Assembly: GCF_030272615.1 (NCBI RefSeq)
Contig: NC_081410.1
Location: 128,145,640-128,209,639 of the forward strand
Direction of reading: 5' to 3'
Length of the DNA stretch: 64,000 bases
From: Cryptomeria japonica
Taxonomy: Eukaryota > Streptophyta > Pinopsida > Cupressales > Cupressaceae
In this document: positions 32,881 to 42,986 of the stretch, in pieces
How positions within the stretch are numbered: the stretch's first letter is position 1
How the letters are laid out: the number at the start of each line of letters is the position of its first letter
Program-made: the position numbers and the translations under genes
Notes under the pieces: model-generated
The model's input: the letters and a program-made list of their open reading frames with translations, nothing else
Told to the model about the DNA's origin: nothing
Databases searched by the model: none

Positions 32881-33238
32881 TTGGTCGGTATGTAATTTTT
32901 GAAATAGTGATATACTTGTAAATTTTACGAAGAATTTTGTAAAGCTTTTAGTAGTCCGAGTTTCTGACTAATGGTGGTGTTTGTAGTTTGTCTCTAGGAT
33001 CAGGGTACAATTTTTTTATTATGGTGTTTGTAGCCCTTTGACATGTGGAAATGTCAGCTCTTTTGAATCAAGCCAATTGGTTGGTGGTGCATTGTTTGGT
33101 TTAATGGTAGGGTGTAGTGTCTGGTGTGGAGGTCCTGGTGGTGTCTGCCTGTATGATTCAGGTTTTTTGCAAACTTTGAAACTATCATGTATTTAAAGAT
33201 ATATTATTAATAAAATATACCTATTATCAACCAAAAAA
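32881..33238 (+). other. LINE 3' untranslated region and A tail
   Basis: T/G-rich noncoding sequence with aataaaatatacc at 33210-33222 and a terminal A run at 33233-33240. Consistent with a LINE 3' end. Confidence 0.6.
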
Positions 33239-33599
33239 AATTATGATTGCACCTGAAATTGTACCTCCAATAGGTAAGCTAACAAAGTCACATGGTGAGG
33301 AGCAACATAATAATAAATTGAATCTTATTTGAAATGAACATGAGAAATATGTCATTTATTGTCAAACGTTATTTTTATGATACCTAAATCAATATATTAT
33401 TATATTTTAATGTTCAAGGTTTGATATTCATTAGTAGAATGGCCATGAATTTGATGATAAGTTTGCAACAAAAAAATTAAAAATTCAAGATGTTGTCTAC
33501 GTTTCCTTCTTCTTTTAGGCCAAAGAAGAGAGATTAAATTGGTGTGAAGAAGATCAGAAAAAACATTATCTTTCTGTAATACCATATTAGAATGAGAAG

Positions 33600-34665
33600 A
33601 TGTGGATTCAATAGACAAAGGAGGAGGGGATGTTGACAAAGGAAGAGGTTGGAAACCTAGATTTTCATTAAAAAAGAGTGTTTCTCATGACTTTCAAGAA
33701 TTTGTTGCACACATCCTAAATTTTTTCCATTGTATTCATGTGTAGGATCAAGAGAGGGTTTACTCTTAAGTGGAATTTCATTGAAGTTTAAAGAGGCCCA
33801 ATCAATTTCTAGACATGTGTTAGGATAAAAAAATTGAGTATTAAATTCAAACATCTTAGATTTTCTACAAAAAGGGTGTGAAATCTAATGACCCCCAATC
33901 ATCCTCCAAGAGCTCTTCTTTAGGAACTTCTCTAGTAGGAGATGTTGTATTTGTTTGAATTGGAGAGATTATTGTAAGGGTTAACAAGTTATATTATGCT
34001 TCAATTAGCATGCTTTTGTCAGTTTCCAATGTAAACACTTCATTATTATATGTGTAAGGCACTGCATGATAATCAAAAACAATTTTTGGTTTTTGTTGAG
34101 GTTGTGAGACATCTTGATGAAGGTGGACAACAACCTTAGTGTTCTCAACAATATTAGTGGTATTAATTTGGTCTTTGTTAGGATCTTCATTTTTGGGAGA
34201 GAGAGCATTGGAAACATTATAATGACAGGAAATGGTATCATCCCCTTGCTCTAAGGTATATTTATGATGACAAACTTTAAGAAAGGGACCATCATATGTC
34301 ATTAATGCTTAATTTCTAGGGGGGAGATCATTAAAATGAAAAGAAGCTATAGTATCATTAGGAAAGGTAGCCACAATATCATCCTCTTCGACCAAATAAT
34401 CCTTATGGGGGAGGTACTTTTTAGGAGAAGGATAAACATCATTCTCCAAAGCTCTACCTTTCGGAAGGAGATCTTTGAAAGAAGTGTTCATATTCTCTTC
34501 TTGCACCAATGTGCCCTCATTAGTAGGACCAATTTTTGGAGAAGGTAAATCATAGCTATGAATGAAAGGGAGAACTAAGTTATCATTGTATGCATGAAAG
34601 AGAACATCATGAACATCTTTAATGTAACTTGGAATTGATCTAGAAAAATAAGATAAGAATTCCAT
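33600..34665 (-). pseudogene. E5 ORF of unknown function, broken
   Basis: Three - strand frames (34665-34309, 34302-33994, 33854-33657) form one broken protein of about 350-400 residues. Seen: an N-terminal YFSRSIPSYIKDVHDVLFHA, an acidic Pro-rich centre (YLPHKDYLVEEDDIVATFPN), and VFDYHAVPYTYNNEVFTLET. No CHHC or CCHC knuckle, protease or RT motif is seen. It occupies the position where gag is expected after the E5 leader, but does not resemble the E6 gag. Function unknown. Confidence 0.45.
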
Positions 34666-34669
34666 ATGC

Positions 34670-35257
34670 AGTTATGGTCAAACAAGAAACTCATATGTCA
34701 TGTAACCAAAGTAATACATTGAAGTTATGAAAAAATCGATCTAAAACACAATTGAATAAAGGAGGGAAGTTTGAATCCACAAATTGAAGATTGTGATTAA
34801 ATAATGCAAAATTTTTTAAAAGTGTTTGATTAACCAATTAATTAAGCAATGTAATTTGTGAATTTGAAAGATAAATGCCTTTAAATCATAACATATTATA
34901 AAGATCATATTTGAAAAGGGATTTGAAAAATCATGCAACCCCCAAAAAATTAGAATTATAAATTAGGGTTTTTTGTGATTTAATCAACATCTAAATTTAT
35001 ATAATTCAATTGAAAATAGGATCTATGAGTGCAATTTTGATTTTTAAAATGCATTTAAAAAATCAGATCTAAAATAATGAATCCAAGTTAGGCAAACCAC
35101 AAATTAAATTTTAGAATTATAAATTAGGGTTTGTTGAATTTAACCTCTAAACTTATGTTATTCAATTGGAAATTACACTTGTAAATGTAAATTTGAATTT
35201 TAAAAATGCATCAACACTCAAATCTAAAAACATAAATAAAAAATTAATGTGTAGGAA
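34670..35257 (-). other. E5 leader
   Basis: A+T-rich noncoding sequence between the E5 primer site and its ORF. A segment 'aattagggttt..tgaatttaa..tctaaattta' is loosely repeated at about 34950 and 35110. Confidence 0.5.
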
Positions 35258-35270
35258 GTCGGGTTCACCA
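35258..35270 (-). other. E5 primer-binding site
   Basis: On the - strand TGGTGAACCCGAC lies three bases after the LTR CA, identical to the first 13 bases of the E6 site. Confidence 0.7.
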
Positions 35271-35273
35271 AAA

Positions 35274-36596
35274 TGTAATGGTAAAAAAATAGGTTTTCCA
35301 CCACTAAGGTAATAAAAATGCTAATTTTGCTTAGGGAACAATTGCATTAGAGAAAGATGAGAATTTGATAGATCTAAGTCTTAAATACCAAGATTTCGAT
35401 AAACTTCCAGGGGTTTTAGATGTGCCTCTTCTTTCCCTTGAGTTGAATTGGTTTGAGTTTGTTGAAGATGCTAAAATTAGGGTAAATGTGTGTAAACTGA
35501 ATTAATTATGCATAGACATTGAGTTGTAGTCATCAAACGGAGCGAAAAACTTCTAGGGGTTTTAGATGTGCCTCTTCTTTCCCTTGAGTTGACTTGGTTT
35601 GAATTTGTTGAAGATGATAAATTTAGGGTAAATGTGTGTAAATTGAAGAAATTATGCATAAACATTGAGTTACAATCATCAAACAGAGCCAAAAACTTGG
35701 ATCTGAGCAATATGGGAATGTTCAAATCTATTCCCAAAAGGTAGACCTAAATTGTTAGGATCAGAACACTGATCGCTCTGGTCCTTCACACTTTTTGTCA
35801 TTTAAAGGGGAACCTATTCATCTCTATGAATAATGTCAATCCTAAAAATTACAGCTCTGCACACACATAGTAGAGAAGGGAAAATGGTTGGGAATGGGGC
35901 TTTGTCTAAGTCAAACCTCGATTTAGGAATTAACCTTAAATGAATAATTGCAAATACTAAAATAAATAACGAAAAGGTATGCCTCAGATCTGCAATTGTT
36001 GATGATGATGTTTTGCTTCTTGAACGCAATCACATATGTTGTATGAAATGGCATGAACATGACAAAACCATAATCACACACACATGCTTGCATATGAATG
36101 ATGTAATTTCACTCCACAATGGTTGAATGAAGAATATGCAGCCTTTAAGGTCTCTAAAAATGCTTGATAATGAATGCTTCACAGATGCAATGATTTGACT
36201 ACTTGAAGTAGATGAAATTAGGTTGATCAAATGTTTTTATATAGGGATATCTAGGTCATTTACCGATTAGGTCGACCTTTAATGGTCATGCAGAGCCATG
36301 AAATTGATTTCTTATCAGAGAGATACGACCCTTGCCCCATTTTAAAATAGGGCCCAACTAAGAGGTACCAAGGCAAGCATGCTTTGGTTCTATGAACATG
36401 GCACTAGCACCCTCATTCTTCTTAGTTAGGGACCTCAATTTAGTCCCATGGAGAAGGACACCCCTCTAGGAAATCAACTAGTGAACTGGGGAAAAGGTAC
36501 AAAACGGACCTAGATAGGAGATGCGGATGGGACATGCTAAAGTAGGGGCACAAACATGAGGTGTAAATTATCCCAGTGACAATTTACGATGCTATA
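35274..36596 (-). mobile_element. E5 5' LTR
   Basis: 1323 bp. It ends in TACA next to the primer site and starts (on the - strand) TATAGCATCG, a TG to TA change. A 146-bp tandem duplication lies at 35403-35694 (two copies of the 'aggggttttagatgtgcctc' block). The copy at 12477-13639 has only one unit. Confidence 0.75.
35403..35694. repeat. 146-bp tandem duplication in E5 5' LTR
   Basis: Two copies with a period of 146 bp, beginning near 35403 and 35549, both carrying 'cctcttctttcccttgagttga' and 'attatgcata.acattgagtt'. Not present in the 3' LTR, so it arose after insertion or the LTRs have exchanged. Confidence 0.8.
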
Positions 36597-36601
36597 ATGA
36601 G

Positions 36602-37253
36602 CAAGGCTATAGAAGGAGATGGAGGCACAAAGTGGGAGAATGAATAAAGTCGAGTGTTGTGATTGGCTTGTCCCACTACTACTAAGGAATCGTTATCAAG
36701 TTTTTTGACCAAAACTCAATCAAGTAGAAACTCAAATTTCTTTGCATTTCCAAAATGAGTGATTTGGTAGATTGAAAGAAGGTTGGTGCCCAAGTTAGGA
36801 ACATAGAGAACATTCTCAAGTGTTCCATCATCCATGGCAATCGAACATTTGCCTTCAACTTCCACTTGTGTATCATAACCTATGAAAATGTGTGGTAACT
36901 TGGATGGCTCTAATGAAGAAAATTGTTCCATTGTAGACCCCATTTGATGAGAGACATCCAAGTCAATCACCCATTGCTATGAAGAACTTGTAGTTGCCAC
37001 AAATGCTTGTCCTTTTCCTTTTGATTGTGAGGAGGTGGAAGGAGATGAATCCTTCTTCTTGTAAGTAGATGACAAATTTATGTTTTTCTTCTTGATGATG
37101 TGTGTCAATTCATCAATTTTCTTAGTGTGGTAATGATGCTCATCATTACCAACTTTCTTGAAATATGAACAATTTGGCTTCTCCTTCGTGTTTGAATTTC
37201 CCTTCTTGAAAGAAGATGCAAAATTGCCTTGTTGTGGAGAGGATGGTTGTGCT
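36602..37253 (-). pseudogene. pol: E2 gag end and protease, broken
   Basis: On the - strand: KEKPNCSYFKKVGNDEHHYH, a zinc knuckle that has lost most ligands, then KIDELTHIIKKKNINL. Protease follows, with QWVIDLDVSHQMGSTMEQF in place of the D-S-G-A-S-H-H-M site, NVLYVPNLGTNLLSIYQITH, and LYSFSHFVPPSPS at the E5 junction. The upstream gag part lies beyond E4 at 52820. Confidence 0.78.
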
Positions 37254-38617
37254 TGTTGGATGTTTGGGTGATTGCTGCAAATATATGCTTTAATGGCATC
37301 TGAGAGATGTGTTGTCATTAATGTCAACATATTTTCTTTGTTTGGTGCAGTGTTGCAGTATAGTTCAGTTAGTTGGTTTATGTTTGTGTGTTGATGATCT
37401 GTGTTTGTGGATTGAAGGGTTTGTAGAGTGATATCTCTAGTTGATTCAATGCAAGTTTCAGAGGTCCGCATGAATATTTGAGTGAGTTATGAGTATCGAT
37501 GTTGTGGCCAGTTTTTATGTTGTTCAGTATTCCCAGTGTTCAAAATTTTGATTTACATTGCTCTGCATTGTAATACCTTGATTTGAGGATTTTCAAATAT
37601 GTTTGGGATGTTGATGTGTGTCCTCAATTCAAATGGTTCTTGATTTGGTTCTCTACAAGTGAATCTTTCAGGTTAGCAGTCAGTTCAGTTGATGCTCTTG
37701 AGGTTTGGTATGATGATGTGATGATTCTAGTAATTTGAGTTGGTGTGGATGTTGTTGTGTTAATTCAAGATGCTTGTGGGTGTTTCTAGATCATGTACTA
37801 TTTGAGTTGGTGGTCTGTGTTGATCGACGAGCATGTTATTGATGATTTTCTTTAGTGCGATGGTATTCTTCATGTTCTTGGCTGACATGGTGATTGTAGA
37901 ATGTTTTGGATGTTTGATGCATAATTCTTGGAGGTGTTTCATGTTCGAGGTGGTGATTTAGGTCCATGCTATGTCTTAGTTGACATTGTTTTGGTCTACA
38001 TGTGATATTGTAGTGTGTGTGCTTATATTTTGTAATTAGGTGATGTGTGTTGAGCCGACCTTGATGATATTATTCCAAGGTTGATATGATGTATAAATAA
38101 ATGTAGCATATATGTAATTGTGATGCTACATATGTGTGAGTGTACACATAATGTATTAATCATTCGGTAGTAGAGAAAAAGTATGGAGAAGTAAGTGAGA
38201 GATACGTGCTTAATTAGAACTGTAACCAGGCATTGTGGATGTTATTTCTAAGTTCATGATTTTCCGGAAGTGATTTGAATCTATTTGTAAGGTAGTGAGC
38301 CTTCCCAGGGTAGTTGCCCTTTGTTGTTTTTGAGCATTGAGCTCTAAGTAGTGTGCCTAAATGCATGTGCATTCCCCATTGTAATGTTTCATATACTTCT
38401 AACAAGGTATCATCATAATTGTGGGTGGGTTCCCACTATGGTTTTTCCCCAAGACCAGGTTCTCCACTTCAAAAATCTTGGTGTTATTTGTGTTCTTGTT
38501 GTGTTGATGATTTATGCTTTCACTATTAATTATCAAATCTGAGATTAAAGTAAGTTGTTGTAAGTTTTTGTGAGAACTGATTCACCCCCCTCTCAGTTGT
38601 CTACCCTATTTTCATCA
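37254..38617 (+). mobile_element. E4 5' LTR
   Basis: 1364 bp with TG..CA ends, followed by the primer site. It is clearly homologous to 51481-52819 and to solo LTR S3. Contains the gttgtcattaatgtcaa motif near its start and cacccccctctcag near its end. Confidence 0.85.
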
Positions 38618-38619
38618 AT

Positions 38620-38630
38620 TGGTATCAGAG
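38620..38630 (+). other. E4 primer-binding site
   Basis: TGGTATCAGAG matches the plant initiator-tRNA-Met primer site, two bases after the LTR. Confidence 0.85.
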
Positions 38631-38672
38631 AAGGTTCCTCCAAAGAAGTTTAATAGCTTGAGGTGATCCAGG

Positions 38673-39388
38673 ATGGCGACTTACAAGAAGGAGAGTCTGA
38701 GATTAGATGGAACAAATTATTCTTTAAAAGAAACGGATGGAGTGTCACTTGAGATGCATTGGCAAAGATTACTAGAAAGTTACTAAAGACAAATATATTG
38801 TTCCTGCAAATGGTCCTTAGACATTAGATGAGATTAAGGAAGTTAAATACAATATTAAAGCTAGGAAGCATTGCTAAGTGCTCTAACTAATTCAAAAAGG
38901 ACAAATGTGATGAAATTGCAGACTTCTCATGAGATTTGGAAGAAGTTGGAAACCCTATATGAAGGTGACAGTTATGTGAATATTGCTAAGTTGCAGAGAT
39001 TGAAAGGAAAGTATGAGATGTTGAGGATGGGAGAAGATGAGAATATTACTTCTTTTATGTCGAAAGTGAATGAGCTTGTGTGCAATATCAAATTTGCTGG
39101 TAAAAAGTTGGAAGAATCAGAGATTGTTGCTAAAGTTCTTAGATCCTTACCTGCATCCTATATACATGAAGTTGCTATTGAAGAGATACAGACTATGACT
39201 GATGTAACCAGAGACATGTTGATTTGTAAGCTTTCAGCCTTTGAATTGACTAAATTTGGTGATTCCCTTCCTAAGGTAGAATTTGTATTCAAAGCTACTA
39301 TTTCTAGGAAGGATAAGAAAAGATTTGATCCAAGTGAAAGTTCTTCAAGGAGGATATCTAGATATGAGAAAGAGATGAAGGAGATTGA

Positions 39389-39456
<68 letters not shown>

Positions 39457-39798
39457 CTTGAAGGGATGATTGCCAGGAGATTGCCTAAGGGAGATGGTAA
39501 GTATGAAGGAAAGTTGTCTCTTAAATGTTTTTCATGCAATAATATAGGACATTTTGTTTCAAGGTGTCCGAAAAGAGTTCCTAAGAAACCATACACACCT
39601 AAATATCAAAAGAAGTGCTATTATGCTACTGATGAAGGTGTGATTGATGATGAATCTGACAAAGGGAATTTAAGTGATAATAAATGGGTGTTTATTGCTA
39701 TCATGAAAGATGATCCAAAATCTATTGGTTCTGCTAGCTGCATTAATGAGGAAAAAGCTTTGCCTGCACAATTTGAAGAGAAAGATGAATGGGTAATT
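38673..39798 (+). pseudogene. gag: E4 gag, broken
   Basis: It starts at an ATG giving MATYKKESLRLDGTNYSLK. Early stops follow, then an open stretch from 38871 with WKKLETLYEGDSYVNIAKLQ and FMSKVNELVCNIKFAGKK (copia gag fold). A (GA)30 tract at 39393-39453 encodes Glu-Arg repeats. After it the protein continues in another frame (ELEGMIARRLPKGDGKYEGK) to a zinc knuckle CFSCNNIGHFVSRC at 39526-39567. Confidence 0.82.
39393..39453 (+). repeat. (GA)30 microsatellite in E4 gag
   Basis: A perfect dinucleotide run of 61 bases. The gag frame upstream (ending 39461) and downstream (from 39385) differ by one register, so length change in this run has shifted the frame. Confidence 0.95.
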
Positions 39799-40449
39799 GA
39801 CAACGGATGCTCTCATCATATGATAGGTGATAAGAAAACTTTTGTGAGCTTGGAAAAGTATGATGGTAGTGTTGTTAGGTTTGGTGATGACAAAGCTGGT
39901 ATAATTCGTGGTAGAGGTTCTATTTCTATTGATGGTAAGCACAATAGTGATGATTTCTTATATGTAGAAGGTCTAAAGTATAAGCTTTTGAGTGTTGGAT
40001 AGATGGTTGACAGGGGATATTATCTTCAATTCAAGAATGGCAAATTTAAAATCTTGAGTAGCTTCGGAAGTGAGATTGCATCAAGTACAAAGACAAAAGG
40101 TAATATCTTTCACTTGAATGTTGTTGCTAAAATTTGTTTGAGTACTCAAATTGATGAAAGTTGGTTGTGGCATAAAAGGACGTGTCATGTAAATTTTGAC
40201 AACATGATTAAGATAAGTTCTACTTAGGCGGTAAGAGATCTTCCTAAGTTGATGAAACCTACTAACCCTATATACACAAAGAATGTCAAATGGGAAAGTA
40301 AACCATAGTTTCTTTCAAAAGTAAGAAGCATTTTTCTAATGGATTGTTAGATCTTGTGCATACTAATTTATGTGGTCCCTCTAGAGTGAGAAGTTTGCAA
40401 GGAGATAGATATTTCATGTTGTTGATTGATGATTATTCAAGGATGAAGT
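39799..40449 (+). pseudogene. pol: E4 protease and integrase start, broken
   Basis: The protease motif EWVIDNGCSHHMIGDKKTF (D-N-G for D-S-G) is followed by DDFLYVEGLKYKLLSVG, a stop at 40000, then MVDRGYYLQFKNGKFKI. The pre-integrase segment DESWLWHKRTCHVNFDNM has lost a His. The integrase start LDLVHTNLCGPSRVRS..LLIDDYSRM runs into N1 at 40450. Confidence 0.8.
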
Positions 40450-41397
40450 TGTTGGAAATTAACACTCATTGGATTCATATGTTGTCATTGATGGAAACAT
40501 GGCAACATGGTAACTTGGCAACAAGATTCATAAGGAAGCATACACCAACATACACTGACACTAGGAGGCATTCACCGGTAGACACCAGCATTGGAGAATC
40601 CAGGGTTACACCAACACCAACACCGGTACCGGCGTCCAGCACTTCAGTGAAGCTGACATCAGGCTTGGACCTGAAGGCAGTTTTATTTGTAAAATCATTT
40701 TGTAATTATTGTATAAGGCCGACATTGTATATCTTTTTTAATGCATTGTAAGACGACATAAGAAATATTGTTTGTGAAGGGTATATAGGTCAATTTGTTA
40801 AGGTCATTATAGATATAGATGAGATAAACTGAAATAAGGATATAGGAGATTGTGTAATGTGAAGTATATGTATGTAGATCATTTGTATGTGAATGTTATA
40901 TCATGCAATGATCTGTAGATAGTTTGGAAAGCATTCTTGGAGGAAATGAGATACCGATAGAAGTGTTTAGGGTTTATGAACCGGTATAGAGAAGAACTAT
41001 AATTGGAACTCTTTTTGGCATAGCAGATGCATTTTGTGAGCTCATTATTACTGTTTTATTTCAGCAAAAGCTTGTAGTTAGTGAGACTCTTTTGTGATGA
41101 GCAGTGTGCCTTTCTGCATGTGCAAGCCCCCATTTTATGTAATATCCTTCATATGGCCAGTGAACTGATATTGTGGGTCACAAATCCCACCGTGTTTTTT
41201 CCTCTTTGAGGTTTTCAACGTATAAATTCTATGTGTTATGGTGTTCATTTATGTTGATGGATTATTTGCTTCAAGTTATATGTTTCTTCATTTACCAGTT
41301 TATATGTGTATGTTATAAAAGGGTAAAATCATATCTTACCGACAGAACATTGATTCACCCCCCCCCCCCCCCCTCTCAGTGTTCTTGGATCCCAACA
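40450..41397 (+). mobile_element. N1 5' LTR
   Basis: 948 bp, TG..CA. Aligns with 46379-47313 throughout with many substitutions. A run of 16 C at 41358-41373 precedes ctctcagtgttcttgg. The short frame 40501-40751 falls inside it and is repeated in the 3' LTR, so it is not a gene. Confidence 0.85.
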
Positions 41398-41399
41398 AT

Positions 41400-41411
41400 T
41401 GGTATCAGAGC
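41400..41411 (+). other. N1 primer-binding site
   Basis: TGGTATCAGAGC is an exact match to the plant copia initiator-tRNA-Met primer site, two bases after the LTR CA. Confidence 0.88.
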
Positions 41412-41470
41412 CTAGTTCCTCGGAAGAAGTTTAATAGCTTGAGGAAGATCTTGAAACCGGAATCATTGAA

Positions 41471-42480
41471 CATGGCTACGGAGAAGCAACTAGAGATGAC
41501 TCTTGAGGATTATCATGCTGAAAGGATAAAGAATTTAAAATTGCAAGATGAATTGAATTATGATAATGAATTCATTCTTGTCCTGTAAGAAAGGTTATCA
41601 TCAGCTCAAGATAAGAGAAAGGAACTTTTGCAAAACCTAGATGATGAAGAGAAAAATGCACTTAAGGAATAATGTTAGAAACTGAGTCAAACAAACATGC
41701 TCATGAAGAATGAAATGCAAGACCTGACTATGAGGTTATCAAAAGATATTGAGGACAGAAAGAAAAGGAAAAAAAAAAGGAAGAAAATCTTGTTATATCT
41801 CTAAAGAACAAATTTGATGAATGTGGCAGATTGACTCATGAGAATAATCTATTGAGAACTGATTTGGGACACTCCTGGAACAATGAACAAGAGCTTGAAA
41901 GACAAATAACTACTCTAAAAGATGATTTGACTACTGTAAGTGAGTATAAAGAAAAATTCAGTATTAGTGTTGCACAGTTGGATGACTTATTGAAAAGACA
42001 AAGGCAAAATGATGATTCTAGAGGACTTGGATTTGTACAAGGTGAAAGCTCCAGTACTGCAAATGAAGATCAAACAACCGATATGTAGAGCTCATCAGAC
42101 CAGAGGAAACCAGTAAGGCAATCTAATGCTTATAAATTCAATGGTAGATGCTTTGTTTGTAATAAATTTGGGCATATGGCTAAACAATGTAGAAATAGAG
42201 CAAATCAAAACTACAATTCTGTTCCCGGTCAATGCACAAATTGCAAGAAATATGGTCATAAATCAGAAGATTGCAGAATGAATTTTAAATGTCATGCATG
42301 TGGAAAGTTTGGTCATTTGGCTAATCAATGTAGGTCAAGGAATGACATTGGATATATTAAACAAATTCAAAAGAACAATTTTACATGTTATGCATGCAAC
42401 AAAATAGGTCATATTGCTAAGTATTGCAGAAGCAAGACTCAATCAGTTAGCAATGATAAAGCAAATGACAAAAGAAAGTA
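41471..42480 (+). pseudogene. N1 gag-like protein with four CCHC knuckles
   Basis: Starts MATEKQLEMTLEDYHAERIK. It is a Lys/Glu/Asp/Leu-rich coiled coil with stops, open again at 41831-42088 (NNEQELERQITTLKDDLTTV). At 42149-42427 come four knuckles in series: CFVCNKFGHMAKQC, CTNCKKYGHKSEDC, CHACGKFGHLANQC, CYACNKIGHIAKYC. All 16 zinc ligands are intact. The usual copia gag fold is not evident, and knuckles normally number one or two. Likely role: nucleic-acid binding in a particle. Confidence 0.75.
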
Positions 42481-42986
42481 GAAGGTAGATGAAATACAAC
42501 AAGCTCACACCAAGAGATGGGTTAGAAATTTTGAAGAAGCAAGTGGAGATGGATCTACACCAGTAACTCCATCGGTAGAACAGAGCATTCCTGCATCGGT
42601 AGGAAATTCCACCAGTAACTGAGGCATACACCTTAGGGGTTGGAAAATCTATTGCAAATCTTGCATATTCCCTGGAGGAGATCTGGAAGAGATCTAGAGA
42701 GTTGTCTTAATCATTGATGAAGGTTTATCCACCATAAGACTGTGAAACCGACATCCGGTAGGGTACGTCACGAAGCATTTATGACAGTGAAGGATTATGG
42801 TTTACTTGTTGATAAAAGGAGAAAGTGAATTCATTCTCACTCACCCAACATTCAAGCAATCTAGAGCGAAGAAAAGGAAAATTTCAGGCAATTAAGAGCG
42901 AGCAAAGGCATTCCGAGAGGATTTCCAGCAATCATTGGAGAAGCAATCAAATCTTCACACTGGTGATCATTTGCAAGTATTTCTTC

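Larger units (their letters stand above)
30093..33238 (+). mobile_element. 5'-truncated LINE with nested LTR
   Basis: The 17-bp duplication aattatgattgca(t/c)ctg at 30076-30092 and 33239-33255 matches at 16 positions. The insert ends in an A run after 'aataaaatatacctattatcaacc'. It begins inside the ORF2 RNase H domain, so RT and endonuclease are missing (5' truncation). Solo LTR S3 splits it at 30613-31974. It sits in E5 internal sequence. Confidence 0.82.
12477..36596 (-). mobile_element. E5: Ty3-type element with nested inserts
   Basis: The TSD atgag occurs at 12472-12476 and 36597-36601. Joining the flanks brings E2 SFSHFVPPSPSIALL next to HSN..KSKLWH with a one-base frame slip, as expected for copia. 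The outer - strand start TATAGCATCGTAAATTG resembles the E6 and S4 LTR start TGTAGC(A/G)TC. The primer site at 35258-35270 matches that of E6. Only the leader and one broken ORF (33600-34665) can be tied to E5. RT and integrase are not visible. Confidence 0.75.
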
